Source of the DNA: Myxococcus llanfairpwllgwyngyllgogerychwyrndrobwllllantysiliogogogochensis
GTDB taxonomy: Bacteria > Myxococcota > Myxococcia > Myxococcales > Myxococcaceae
Assembly (NCBI RefSeq): GCF_006636215.1
Contig: NZ_VIFM01000006.1
Span: forward strand, 1 to 64,000
Length of the DNA stretch: 64,000 bases
Reading direction: 5' to 3'
Position numbers and translations under genes: made by a program. This document shows positions 31,560 through 40,788 of this stretch, piece by piece (position 1 is the stretch's first letter; each line of letters starts with the position of its first letter). The notes under the pieces were generated by a model. The model saw only the letters and a program-made list of their open reading frames with translations, was not told the origin of the DNA and ran no database searches.

Positions 31560-31634
31560 CACCGCCAGCCCCTGGAGCGCCGTCACGGTGAAGGGGATGG
31601 ATGGCAATACAAGGTTCACGCCACGAAGCGTGAC
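31560..31634 (-). pseudogene. Degenerate third precursor region with its palindrome
   Basis: Read on the minus strand, CCCTTCACCGTGACGGCGCT and CTCCAGGGGCTGG recall the leader of lanA1/lanA2 with an internal deletion. A palindrome copy (GCCACGAAGCGTGAC, 31620-31634) stands in the usual place and precedes the intact lanB. No complete precursor can be read. Confidence 0.5.
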
Positions 31635-31784
31635 GCGGTGCGGAATCCGTTGCAGGCAACCCGCCCGCCTGCCGCGGACCGCCTCAATCATTGCTTCAAA
31701 TCATTAATTCATGAAAAGCCTGGGACCGGGGAGAGGGGCGCGTTGACGGAGGTAAGCGCATCCACTATCCCCATGCCCACGACC

Positions 31785-31815
31785 CAGTCCGTCACCATGA
31801 GACATTCTTGACCCA
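31785..31815 (+). repeat. 31-bp exact duplicate at the lanB start (copy 2)
   Basis: Identical to 30765-30795. It spans the start of lanB and a short frame from ATG 31773 that ends ATG AGA CAT TCT TGA at 31811, overlapping the TTG used as the lanB start (TTGA). Confidence 0.85.
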
Positions 31816-34800
31816 CGACACCCGCCGCCCCTCCGCGCGGAAGGCTCCCTTCCGTCACGACGGCTTCCTCGCCATCCGCACCCCGCTGCTGTCCTTGGAC
31901 GTGCTGGTGGAGTGGGCGAGGGGACTCCAGGCGCCAGGCGCCCGTCCAGAGGAGCGCGAGGCGGCGCTGGCGCAAGATCGCACGCTGCTGCGTCAGCGGC
32001 TGCGCGAGCACGTGGAGGACCCGCTGGTGCGCGAGGCGCTGTTCATCGCCTCGCCCTCATTGACAGACAGTCTCCCGACGTGGCTGGAGACGCCGGAGTC
32101 CGAGTCAGGGCAGAAGGTGGAGCACACGCTGGTGCGCTATCTGTCGCGCATGGCCGGGCGGGCCACGCCCTTTGGCTTGTTCGCGGGCCATGCGGTGGGC
32201 GGCATGGGGGAGACAGCGGCGCTGCGCATCCAGGGGCGCTCCGGCGTGCGGCGACACACCCGGCTGGACATGGACTACGTGAGCGCGCTGGTGGCGCACG
32301 TGAGCCAGACGCCGGAGGTGCTCAGCGCGCTCCACTACGTGCCCAACTCCAGCCTGTATCGGGCCGGCGGTCAGCTGCGCTACCTGGAGTCGCGGCTGCG
32401 CGGGCGTGAGCGCTCGTACCACCTGGTGGCGGTGGAGCCGGAAGCCCACCTGGAGCGCACCTTGGAGCTGGCCCGGGGTGGCGCCACGCTGGCGGCGCTG
32501 TCCGCCGCGCTGGTGGTCTCAGAGGACGTGTCCGAGGACGAGGCGCTCGAGTACGCGCGAACCCTGGTGGAGGCGCAGTTGCTGGTGAGCACCTGGGCGC
32601 CCGTCGTCACGGGGCCGGAGCCGCTGCCCTCGCTGCTGGAGGCGGCCCGGGCCACCCCCGCGCTGGCGGCCGTGAGCGAGCGGCTGGCCTCGGTGGCCGC
32701 CACGCTGGCGGACCTGGACGCGCGGCCCGCCGGCCTGCCGACCGGGGCCTACCGCGAGCTGGCGCGGACGCTGGAGGCGCTGCCGGTGCCGGCGGAGCTG
32801 TCGCGACTGTTCCAGGTGGACATGTTCCGCCCCGCGGGCGAGGTGCGGCTGCCTCGCCAGGTGCTGGACGAGGTGGCCCGCGGAGTGACGCTGCTCCAGC
32901 GCATCTCCCCCTCGGTGGGAGATGCGCCACCCCTGGCCCGCTTCCGCCAGCGACTGATGGAGCGGTACGAGGGGCGCCCGGTGCCGCTGCTGGAGGCGCT
33001 GGATGAGGAGAGCGGCGTCGGCTTCATGACGTCGAGGGCACCCGGCGCGGGCACCGGGCCGTTGCTGGCCGGCTTCTACTTCCCGGTGAAGGGAGGGCAG
33101 GACGGCGCCCGGTGGGAAGCGCGCTGGACCCACCTGCTCCACCGGCTGGAGTCCGTGCGCCGCGCGGGAGAGCTGGAGCTGTCGCTGGACGAGGCGGACC
33201 TCCAGGCGCTGGAAGCGCCCCGACCGGCGCGGCTGCCGGAGGCCTTTGGCGTGGTGGGCACGGTGCTGGCGGACTCCCAGGAGGCGGTGGATGCGGGCCG
33301 CTTCCGCTTCCTGCTGGAGAACGTGCACGGCCCATCGGGGGCGCTGTACCTGGGGCGCTTCTGCCATGGGGACGCGGCGCTGGAGGCGGCGGTGCGGCGC
33401 TACCTGCGCGCCGAGGAGGCGCTGCGTCCGGACTGCCTCTTCGCGGAGGTGGTGCACCTGCCCGAAGGCCGCGTGGGCAACATCCTCTGCCGGCCCGCGC
33501 TGCGCGAGCACGACCTGGTCTTCCTGGGCCGCTCGGGATTGCCGGAGGCGTCTCAGGTCAAGATGACGGACCTGTGGGTGTCCGTGGAGGAGGGCCGCAT
33601 CGTGCTGCGCGCGGGCCGGGCGGGGCGCGAGGTGGTGCCGCGGCTGACGAATGCGCACAACTTCGGGGCCCACGGCCTGGGCGCCTACCGCTTCCTGGGC
33701 ATGCTCCAGTCCCAGGGCGTGGAGGGCTTGCAGTTCCAGTGGGGACCGCTGGCGGATGCGCCCTTCCTGCCGCGCGTGGTGCATGGGCGACTGGTGCTGG
33801 CTGCCGCCAGGTGGCAGGTGCGCGGCGACACGTTGAAGGCGTGGGGCGCGGCCCGAGGCGTGGCGCGCTTCGAGGCGGTCCAGCGCTTCCGCGAGGAGGC
33901 GCGCCTGCCGCGATGGGTGTGCCTGAGCGACTTCGACAACCAGCTCCCGGTGGACCTGGACAACGTGCTGAGCGTCGAGTCCCTGGTGCAGGTGGTGAAG
34001 GCGCGCCCGCGCGCGACGCTGGAGGAGTTGCTGCCCGGCCCTGGGGACGTGTGCATCGAGGGTGAGGCGGGGAGCTACACACACGAGGTGGTCATCCCCT
34101 TCCTCCACCAGGCGCCGGAGGCTCGGGAGCCCGCCACGGACACGGCCTCGCCCACGCGGACCCGCGCATCCGAGCCGGCCGCGGTGCGCGCCTTCCCGCC
34201 GGGCTCGGAGTGGCTGTACGTGAAGCTGTATGGCGGCACCGGCACGCTGGACCGGCTGCTGCGCACCACGCTGGGCGAGGCCGTGCGCGCGGTGGTGGCG
34301 AGCGGCGAGGTGGACCGCTGGTTCTTCCTCCGCTACCACGACCCCGAGCCTCACCTCCGGCTGCGCTTCCACGGAAGCCCGAGGCGATTGGACACGGAGG
34401 TGTGGCCGCTCCTGCGCGAGGCGTGCGCGAGCGCCCTGGCTTCGGGCGAGGCGTGGCGGCTGCAACTCGACACGTACGAGCGCGAGGAGGAGCGCTACGG
34501 CGGCCCCGCTGGCATGGAGGCCTGTGAGGCCGTCTTCCAGGCGGACAGCGAGGCGGTCCTCTCCCTGCTGGAGTCCTACCCGGGAGACGCCGGCGCGGAC
34601 CTCCGGTGGCGTCTGGCGGTGAAGGGCCTGGACGCGCTGCTCGAGGACCTGGGCCTGGGCCTGGACGCGAAGCTGGAGGTGATGGAGCGGCTGCGGCGCG
34701 ATTTCGGCGCGGAGTTCAGGGTGAAGCGGCCCTTCGAGACGCAGCTGGACTCCCGTTTCCGGAAGGAGGGTCGCGCGCTGGAGGCGCTGCTCCAGACGCC

Positions 34801-35062
34801 GTCCGACGCGCAAGGCCCCTGGCAGCCGGGCCTGGTCGCCCTGCGGCGCCGGAGCGAGGCGATGAGGCCCGTTGTCGAGCGACTGCGACATGCGGAAGCC
34901 GAAGGCCGGCTCACCACACCGGTGGCGGTGCTGGCGGACAGCCTCCTGCACATGCACGTCAACCGGCTGTTGCCCGCCGACCAGCGTGCCCAGGAACTCA
35001 TCCTTTATGACTTCCTGGCCCGCCTGTATCGTTCGCGCAGGGCCCGGACGATGAAGACATGA
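31808..35062 (+). CDS. lanB: LanB lanthipeptide dehydratase
   Basis: The protein is 1,084 residues. It dehydrates Ser and Thr of the precursor using glutamyl-tRNA as donor. The N-terminal lantibiotic-dehydratase part begins with FLAIRTPLLSLDVLVEW and includes RYLSRMAGRATPFGLFAG (about 110-130). The C-terminal thiopeptide-type (elimination) domain starts near residue 800 with EWLYVKLYGGTGTLDRLL and has RWFFLRYHDPEPHLRLRF and SLLHMHVNRLLPADQRAQE. The only in-frame start is TTG 31808; an upstream mini-frame ends on TGA overlapping it, which may couple translation or betray a frameshift. It is translated with the next gene (ATGA overlap at 35059-35062). Confidence 0.9.
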   Translation: MTHDTRRPSARKAPFRHDGFLAIRTPLLSLDVLVEWARGLQAPGARPEEREAALAQDRTLLRQRLREHVEDPLVREALFIASPSLTDSLPTWLETPESESGQKVEHTLVRYLSRMAGRATPFGLFAGHAVGGMGETAALRIQGRSGVRRHTRLDMDYVSALVAHVSQTPEVLSALHYVPNSSLYRAGGQLRYLESRLRGRERSYHLVAVEPEAHLERTLELARGGATLAALSAALVVSEDVSEDEALEYARTLVEAQLLVSTWAPVVTGPEPLPSLLEAARATPALAAVSERLASVAATLADLDARPAGLPTGAYRELARTLEALPVPAELSRLFQVDMFRPAGEVRLPRQVLDEVARGVTLLQRISPSVGDAPPLARFRQRLMERYEGRPVPLLEALDEESGVGFMTSRAPGAGTGPLLAGFYFPVKGGQDGARWEARWTHLLHRLESVRRAGELELSLDEADLQALEAPRPARLPEAFGVVGTVLADSQEAVDAGRFRFLLENVHGPSGALYLGRFCHGDAALEAAVRRYLRAEEALRPDCLFAEVVHLPEGRVGNILCRPALREHDLVFLGRSGLPEASQVKMTDLWVSVEEGRIVLRAGRAGREVVPRLTNAHNFGAHGLGAYRFLGMLQSQGVEGLQFQWGPLADAPFLPRVVHGRLVLAAARWQVRGDTLKAWGAARGVARFEAVQRFREEARLPRWVCLSDFDNQLPVDLDNVLSVESLVQVVKARPRATLEELLPGPGDVCIEGEAGSYTHEVVIPFLHQAPEAREPATDTASPTRTRASEPAAVRAFPPGSEWLYVKLYGGTGTLDRLLRTTLGEAVRAVVASGEVDRWFFLRYHDPEPHLRLRFHGSPRRLDTEVWPLLREACASALASGEAWRLQLDTYEREEERYGGPAGMEACEAVFQADSEAVLSLLESYPGDAGADLRWRLAVKGLDALLEDLGLGLDAKLEVMERLRRDFGAEFRVKRPFETQLDSRFRKEGRALEALLQTPSDAQGPWQPGLVALRRRSEAMRPVVERLRHAEAEGRLTTPVAVLADSLLHMHVNRLLPADQRAQELILYDFLARLYRSRRARTMKT

Positions 35063-36015
35063 GCGACGCGCAACCGCCTCCGCAGAAGCTCTTCCGCCAG
35101 GAGGCGTTGGAGCACCACGCCCGTCCGGAGGCCCGGGGCTCGCTCCTTCGCATCGTGCCTGGCTGGACGAACGCGGTCTGGTGGCTGGTGGTGTCGCTCG
35201 TTGTCGTAGGCGGCGTGGGCCTGGCGCTGGTGGACGTCAACGACTACGCGCGCGGCCCGGTGCTGGTGCGCATCAAGGGCATGGAGGAGGTCACCGCCAC
35301 CGCCGGAGGCCGCGTCAGTCGCGTGCTGGTGCACCGGGGGGAGCACGTGCGCGCGGGCCAGCCCCTGGTGGAGCTGTACGCGGGCGACGAGACGGCGGAC
35401 CGGGAGCGGGTGGAGGAGGAGTTCCGCTCGCAGCTGGCCACGTGGCTGCTGGAGCCGCTCAACGCGGACACGAGGCAGGCCCTGGCCGGCCTGCGGGCCC
35501 AACTGGAGCTGAGCGAGGCCCGGATGGGCGAGCGCGTGTTGAAGGCGCCTCGGGACGGACAGGTGGGCGAGGTGCGCGTGCGGGAGCAGCAGTTCCTGGC
35601 GCCCGGCGAAATCGTCGTGTCGCTGGTGCGCGAAGGCGCCGAGGCGTGGGCCGTGGCCCTGTTGCCCGGCCAGTACCGCCCCATGTTGCGTCCGGGGCAG
35701 CCCCTGCGCCTGGAGCTGACGGGCTTCCCCTATGCGTGGCAGTCGCTCCAGGTGGCCTCCATCAGCGACGAGCTGGTGGGCCCCGCCGAGGTGCGCCGCT
35801 ACCTGGGCCCCGGCATGGGAGACGCCGTCACCGTGGACGACGGCCCGGTGGTGCTCGTGGAGGCGCGCCTGCCCCGGGAGACCTTCGAATCGGATGGAGA
35901 GACGTACGCGTACCACCCCGGCATGGCGGGCGAGGCCTGGGTGAAGGTGCGCGCGCGCAATGGTTGGTTGACGCTGCTGCCGGTGCTGGAGCTGCTCGGG
36001 AAGCGCCGTGACTGA
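35059..36015 (+). CDS. HlyD-family membrane fusion protein of the lanthipeptide exporter
   Basis: The protein is 318 residues. One transmembrane segment lies at about 38-58 (AVWWLVVSLVVVGGVGLALV). The periplasmic part has the lipoyl-like halves GGRVSRVLVHRGEHVRAGQP and LKAPRDGQVGEVRVREQQFL, separated by a short helical hairpin, and a beta-barrel with RPGQPLRLELTGFPYA. It links the inner-membrane ABC exporter to the outer membrane. Its start overlaps the lanB stop (ATGA) and its stop overlaps the exporter start by eight bases, so the three are coupled. Confidence 0.85.
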   Translation: MSDAQPPPQKLFRQEALEHHARPEARGSLLRIVPGWTNAVWWLVVSLVVVGGVGLALVDVNDYARGPVLVRIKGMEEVTATAGGRVSRVLVHRGEHVRAGQPLVELYAGDETADRERVEEEFRSQLATWLLEPLNADTRQALAGLRAQLELSEARMGERVLKAPRDGQVGEVRVREQQFLAPGEIVVSLVREGAEAWAVALLPGQYRPMLRPGQPLRLELTGFPYAWQSLQVASISDELVGPAEVRRYLGPGMGDAVTVDDGPVVLVEARLPRETFESDGETYAYHPGMAGEAWVKVRARNGWLTLLPVLELLGKRRD

Positions 36016-38227
36016 GCCCACCTCTCCGCCCTCGTGGTCCGAGCGCTTCCCGGCCTTGCAGCGGCTGGGGGCCCGCTTCGGCCGTCGTCGCATCCCCGTG
36101 GTCTCCCAGATGGCGGCCACCGACTGCGGCGCCGCGTGTCTGGCCATGGTGCTGGGCTATTGGGGCCGCCACGTGAAGCTGGACGAGGTGCATGCGGCCG
36201 CCGGCCTCACCATTCGTGGCATCTCCGCCCGCGCCATCCTGGAGGCGGGCCGGCGCTTCGACCTGGTGGGCCGCGCGGCGCAGGTGGACATGGACCAGCT
36301 CCACCTGCTGGAGCCGGGCGCGGTGCTGCACTGGGAGTTCCGGCACTTCGTCGTCTTCGAGCGCCTGTCGCGCGCGGGCGTGGAGGTGGTGGACCCCGCC
36401 TTCGGTCGGCGCCACATCTCGTTGGAGCAGTTCCGAAAGTCCTTCACCGGGGTGGCTCTGCTCTTCGAGCCCTCGGAGACCTTCGAGACGGCGGCCCCGC
36501 GCCGTGGCCCCAATCGCTATCTGCGCCTGCTGCTGGAGGAGCGGCCCGCGCTGCTGCGCGTGGCGGTGATGTCGCTCCTGCTCCAGTTGTTCGCCCTGGC
36601 GCTGCCGTCGCTGACCGGCGCGGTGGTGGACCGGGTGGTGCCCAGCGGCGACGTGCCACTGCTGGCCACGCTGGGGGCGGGGATGTCGGCGCTGGTGGGC
36701 TTCCAGTTCCTGTCGTCGCTGGTGCGCGCGCACCTCTTGCTGCAACTGCGCACGCACCTGGACGCGCGGCTGACGCTGGGCTTCCTGGACCACCTGGTGC
36801 ACCTGCCGTTCTCCTTCTTCCAGCTGCGCTCGGCGGGCGACCTGATGAACCGCCTGAACAGCAACGCCACGGTGCGCGAGCTGCTGACGGCGGGCACGCT
36901 GTCCGGGCTCCTGGATGGCAGCCTCGTCCTGCTCTACCTGGGGCTGCTGTTCGCCGGCAGCGCGAAGATGGGCGCGCTGGTGACGGTGCTGGCCCTGCTG
37001 CAGGGCGCGGTGTTCCTCTTCTCCAGTCGGCGTCAGCGAGAGCTGATGGCGCAGAACCTGGAGGTGAGCGCCTCGGCGCAGAACTACGAGGTGGAGCTCT
37101 TCACCGGCGTCCAGACGTTGAAGGCGATGGGGATGGAGGACCGCGCGGTGCAGCACTGGTCCAACCTCTACGTGGACGTGCTCAACGTGTCGCTGGAGCG
37201 GGGCAGGGTGTCGGCGCTCACCGACTCGCTCACCGCGACGCTGCGGATGGCCTCGCCGCTGGTGGTGATGGGGCTGGGGGCGCTGCTTGTCATGGAGGGG
37301 CAGCTGACGCTGGGGCAGATGCTGGCCCTCAACGCCCTCGCGGCGGGCTTCCTGCTGCCCGTCTCCAACCTGGTGACGACGGCCTTCCAGCTCCAACTGG
37401 TGGGCAGCTATCTGGCGCGCGTGGACGACGTGCTGGAGGCGACCGCCGAGCAGCCGCCGGGCGCACAGCGCCGCAGCCACAGGCTGGAGGGGCGCATCCA
37501 GGTGGAGGGCGTGTCGTTCCGCTACGGCCCCCACTCGCCGCTGGTGGTGCGGGACGTGTCCGTCACCATCGAACCGGGCCAGTTCGTGGCTGTCGTCGGC
37601 GCGTCTGGCGCGGGCAAGACCAGCCTGGCGCACCTGCTGCTGGGGCTGTACCTGCCCAGCTCGGGCACCATCCGCTACGACGGGGTTGCGCTGCCGGAGC
37701 TGGAGCTGAAGGAGCTGCGGCGGCAGATGGGGGTGGTGCTGCAGAACCCCTCGTTGTTCCGGGGCGACGTGCGCCGCAACATCGCCTATTCGGACCCGCT
37801 GATGCCGCTGGAGGTCGTGCAGGAGGCGGCGCGGCGCGCCCAGGTGCATGACGATATCTCGGCCATGCCCATGGGCTACGAGACGGTGTTGAGCGAGATG
37901 GGCTCCTCGCTGTCCGGCGGTCAGCGGCAGCGGCTGGCGCTGGCTCGCGCCCTGGCCTCCAACCCCTCCATCCTCCTGCTGGACGAGGCCACCAACGCGC
38001 TGGATGCGCGCACGGAGCGCGCGGTGCAGGACGCCTTGTCGGAGCTGCGCTGCACGCGGGTGGTCATCGCCCACCGACTGAGCACCGTGCGCGAGGCGGA
38101 CCTCATCCTGGTGATGAAGGGCGGCCAGTTGGTGGAGCAGGGCACGCATGAGGCGCTGATGGAGAAGGGCGGGGACTACTTCGATTTGGTGTCCGCGCAG
38201 GACCGTCCGCGGAAGGCTGCGGGGTAG
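36008..38227 (+). CDS. lanT: C39-peptidase-containing ABC exporter (LanT type)
   Basis: The protein is 739 residues. The C39 leader peptidase (about 28-150) has SQMAATDCGAACLAMVL with Cys40, HWEFRHFVVF with His113 and Asp129 in VVDP; it cuts after Gly-Gly, matching the precursors. Six membrane segments follow (about 175-455). The ABC domain has Walker A GASGAGKTSLAH, signature LSGGQRQRLALARAL, Walker B ILLLDEATNALD and the switch IAHRLSTV. It removes leaders and exports the lanthipeptides together with the HlyD protein. The start is GTG 36008. Confidence 0.93.
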   Translation: MTEPTSPPSWSERFPALQRLGARFGRRRIPVVSQMAATDCGAACLAMVLGYWGRHVKLDEVHAAAGLTIRGISARAILEAGRRFDLVGRAAQVDMDQLHLLEPGAVLHWEFRHFVVFERLSRAGVEVVDPAFGRRHISLEQFRKSFTGVALLFEPSETFETAAPRRGPNRYLRLLLEERPALLRVAVMSLLLQLFALALPSLTGAVVDRVVPSGDVPLLATLGAGMSALVGFQFLSSLVRAHLLLQLRTHLDARLTLGFLDHLVHLPFSFFQLRSAGDLMNRLNSNATVRELLTAGTLSGLLDGSLVLLYLGLLFAGSAKMGALVTVLALLQGAVFLFSSRRQRELMAQNLEVSASAQNYEVELFTGVQTLKAMGMEDRAVQHWSNLYVDVLNVSLERGRVSALTDSLTATLRMASPLVVMGLGALLVMEGQLTLGQMLALNALAAGFLLPVSNLVTTAFQLQLVGSYLARVDDVLEATAEQPPGAQRRSHRLEGRIQVEGVSFRYGPHSPLVVRDVSVTIEPGQFVAVVGASGAGKTSLAHLLLGLYLPSSGTIRYDGVALPELELKELRRQMGVVLQNPSLFRGDVRRNIAYSDPLMPLEVVQEAARRAQVHDDISAMPMGYETVLSEMGSSLSGGQRQRLALARALASNPSILLLDEATNALDARTERAVQDALSELRCTRVVIAHRLSTVREADLILVMKGGQLVEQGTHEALMEKGGDYFDLVSAQDRPRKAAG

Positions 38228-38231
38228 GGCC

Positions 38232-39623
38232 ATGCGCTTCGCGCCGGACGTCATCATGGACCTCACGCCGCTGCCGGAAGGCGTGGGCGGCGTGCCCTTC
38301 ACGGAGCTGTTGCACGGGTTGCTGCGCGAGGGCTTCGAGCCAGAGGGTTCGAGGCGCCTGCTGGAGGAGGCCCGCGCGCGGCTGGGAGGGCTGCTGCGCC
38401 CCGAGGGCGTGGACGACGGTGGCTTCCTGGTGGAGCCGTCGGTGCTCTTCCCTGAACAGGGCGAGTGGTGGTGGGTGCTCCAGCAGGGCGAGGCGCGCTG
38501 GCACACGCGGTTGGCGGTGGCGGACGTGGCGGCGGTGGCCGACTTCCTGCGTGCCACGGCGCTCGCCTCCACGCTGGATGACGTGCGCGAGGCGTGGCCC
38601 TTCGACGAGGCGGGATGGCGCGACACGCTCTTCGCACACGTGCCGCATCCCACGCCCTGGAAGGAGCCTTCCGGTCCAGGCATCTACCGGCGCGAGCACG
38701 CCAGCGTGGTCATCCGCTCGCGGACGACGTCGGTGCTGGTGGACCCGATTCCGCTCCAGCGGCGGATGAATCACATCGGTCAGGCGCCGGGGAACCTCGC
38801 TCCGGGGAGGCTGGGCGCGGTGGCCATCACCCATGGCCACGTGGACCACTGGCACGTGCCGTCGCTGCTGTCCCAGCTGACGGACGCGACGGTGCCGGTG
38901 CTGGTGCCCCAGGTGCCCCGGCCCAACCTGCTGACGATGCAGGACTTCGCCCAGGTGCTTGGCACGTGCGGCCAGCATGCGCTGGCGCCCAGGTGGGGCG
39001 AGACGGTGCACGTGGGCGACATCCGCGTGGACGTGCTGCCTTTCTACGGAGAGCAGCCCGCGCCGGAAGGTCCCCCGCTGGGCGAGGGCCTGCGCAGTTG
39101 GGGCAACTGCTACCGCTTCACCACCGAGGACTTCAGTTGCCTGTTGCTGGTGGACAGCGGGACGGACCCGGAGGGCCGCATGGAGGCGGTGGTGGCGCGC
39201 TCGCGACGGGAGCTGGGGCCGGTGGACGTGGTGCTGTCGTGCCAGCGCGAGTTCCTCTCGCCCTTCTTCGGCGGGCTGAGCCACTACTGGGCCGCGCTGC
39301 CATGGGCGCGGCTGCGTGCGTTGTACGCGGACCATCTGGGCGGGCGGTTGCGCAGCGCCACGGCGGGCCCCTCGGGTGTGGCCGAGGTGTGCGCCGCCGC
39401 GGGGGCGCGCTGGTTCATGCCCTACGCCAACGGCTTCGAGGGCGTGGGCAGCGCCATCCGCGATGTCGGCTGGGGGCTGGGAGAGCCCTCCGAGGCGGCC
39501 TGTGGCGCGGCGGTGCGCGACCACCTGACGGCGCTGGGCGCCGACACGAGAGTGCTGGACTGGAGCCCGGGAGACGTGGCGCGCTTCGAGCGTGGCGAGC
39601 TGCGGTTGGACGTCACGCGCTGA
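38232..39623 (+). CDS. MBL-fold metallo-hydrolase in the lanthipeptide operon
   Basis: The protein is 463 residues. The first 145 residues are a separate alpha/beta region I cannot place. The metallo-beta-lactamase core follows: SVLVDPIPLQ, then VAITHGHVDHWHVPSLL, the HXHXDH zinc motif (about 198-203), LLVDSGTDPEGRM (the metal-bridging Asp strand) and RALYADHLGGRL (a further His). It starts four bases after the exporter stop and so belongs to the operon. An MBL enzyme is not a standard part of class I lanthipeptide sets; it may trim, hydrolyse or oxidise the product, or confer immunity. It is convergent with the next gene, with a gap of only nine bases. Confidence 0.8.
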   Translation: MRFAPDVIMDLTPLPEGVGGVPFTELLHGLLREGFEPEGSRRLLEEARARLGGLLRPEGVDDGGFLVEPSVLFPEQGEWWWVLQQGEARWHTRLAVADVAAVADFLRATALASTLDDVREAWPFDEAGWRDTLFAHVPHPTPWKEPSGPGIYRREHASVVIRSRTTSVLVDPIPLQRRMNHIGQAPGNLAPGRLGAVAITHGHVDHWHVPSLLSQLTDATVPVLVPQVPRPNLLTMQDFAQVLGTCGQHALAPRWGETVHVGDIRVDVLPFYGEQPAPEGPPLGEGLRSWGNCYRFTTEDFSCLLLVDSGTDPEGRMEAVVARSRRELGPVDVVLSCQREFLSPFFGGLSHYWAALPWARLRALYADHLGGRLRSATAGPSGVAEVCAAAGARWFMPYANGFEGVGSAIRDVGWGLGEPSEAACGAAVRDHLTALGADTRVLDWSPGDVARFERGELRLDVTR

Positions 39624-39632
39624 AGGAAGCGC

Positions 39633-40547
39633 TCAGGGCACCGTGGCGGCGCGGCCGCGCGCGGGGCTGTCGGGCTGGAGGTACACGTCCGCCACCAGTC
39701 CGCTGGCCAGTCGGCCTCGCAGCGCGTCGGGGACTTGGAGCAGGGCCTCCGCCTTCTGGTGGCGCGAGGCGGGGTCCACCTCCGGCGACAGCCGGTCCAC
39801 CGTGGCCGTCAGCTCCACGCCCACCGTGCTCAACAGCACCCGCACGGTGTCTCCGGGACGCAGCCCGGGGGCCAGCCGCTCCGGCACGGCGAAGCGCAGC
39901 CGCAGTTGTTCACTCACCAGCCGCAGCACCGGCGTGTCCCTGGTGACGCGCATGCCGGGCGTGAGGTACTGCTCGGTGACGATGCCGGTGAAGGGCGCCT
40001 TCAACCGCGCCAGGGCCACGTCCCGCTCGGCCTGCGCCATCCGGGCCTTCGACGTGCCCAGCTGCGCTTGCGCCAGGTAAAGGTCCGCTTCCGCCATGGC
40101 CACGTCGTTGCGCGCGGTCTCCTCTGCTTGGGCGGCGGAGAAGTCACGGATGCGCTGCTCGCGCTCCAGGCGCTGTCGGGCCTGGGCCAGGACAATGACG
40201 GCACGCTGCGCGATGGCCTCGGACGCCCGCGCGGTGGACTGACGCGCGGCCAGCTCCAGCCGCATGGGCTCTGAGTCCACCGAGGCGACCAGCTCGCCCG
40301 CGTCCACGCGCTGGCCCACGTGAGCCTTCACCTCGCTCAGCCGGCCCTCCACCTCGGCCACCAGGTCCAGCACCTGACTGGCCACCACCACGCCCAGCAG
40401 CGGCCTCGGCGCGGACAGCACCTGCTCCGTGGGGGCCGGCGTGGGCGTTTGCGCCAGCGCGCGCCCCGAGGTCGCCAGCATCAGCCCCGTGAGGGCTCCC
40501 GCCCGCGCCCATCTCCGCCGGTAACGCACTGCTTGCCTGGAACTCAT
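39633..40547 (-). CDS. RND-type periplasmic adaptor (HlyD/AcrA-like)
   Basis: From ATG 40547 the protein has 304 residues. A signal peptide ends SGRALAQ. The lipoyl halves are LVAEVEGRLSEVKAHVGQRV and RLKAPFTGIVTEQYLTPGM. Between them is a long coiled-coil hairpin (RASEAIAQRAVIVLAQARQR to AQAQLGTSKARMAQAERDVA). The barrel has FAVPERLAPGLRPGDTVRV. It would join an inner-membrane pump to a TolC-like channel, but no pump or TolC gene is adjacent. Its place inside the lanthipeptide locus suggests a role in export or self-protection. Confidence 0.8.
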   Translation of the reverse strand: MSSRQAVRYRRRWARAGALTGLMLATSGRALAQTPTPAPTEQVLSAPRPLLGVVVASQVLDLVAEVEGRLSEVKAHVGQRVDAGELVASVDSEPMRLELAARQSTARASEAIAQRAVIVLAQARQRLEREQRIRDFSAAQAEETARNDVAMAEADLYLAQAQLGTSKARMAQAERDVALARLKAPFTGIVTEQYLTPGMRVTRDTPVLRLVSEQLRLRFAVPERLAPGLRPGDTVRVLLSTVGVELTATVDRLSPEVDPASRHQKAEALLQVPDALRGRLASGLVADVYLQPDSPARGRAATVP

Positions 40548-40788
40548 GCCGTTCACCGCAGTGTAGCTCAGGAGGCGGGCCTCGACACGCTGGCGGCGGG
40601 GGCCCGGGTGACAGGCTGGCGAGCGAAGAGGCGCGGACGAAAGGCGCACTCCCTGCCGTCGGTCCTCGCGCGCGAGTCTCGGTGGACAGCCCGAGGGCTG
40701 CCGACCGGGACGGCCTCGCGGCGCGACGTTCGTTCAATGACTCGCGCGCGGATGTCGCAATCCCGGTTCAGCGCGCCCGTCAGTGATT

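Noticed and set aside
32519-34957. An 812-codon minus-strand open frame
   Set aside because: It lies wholly antisense to lanB and has the composition of a GC-rich shadow frame.
35828-38683. A 951-codon minus-strand open frame
   Set aside because: It is antisense to the HlyD, C39 ABC exporter and MBL genes, which carry clear domain motifs.
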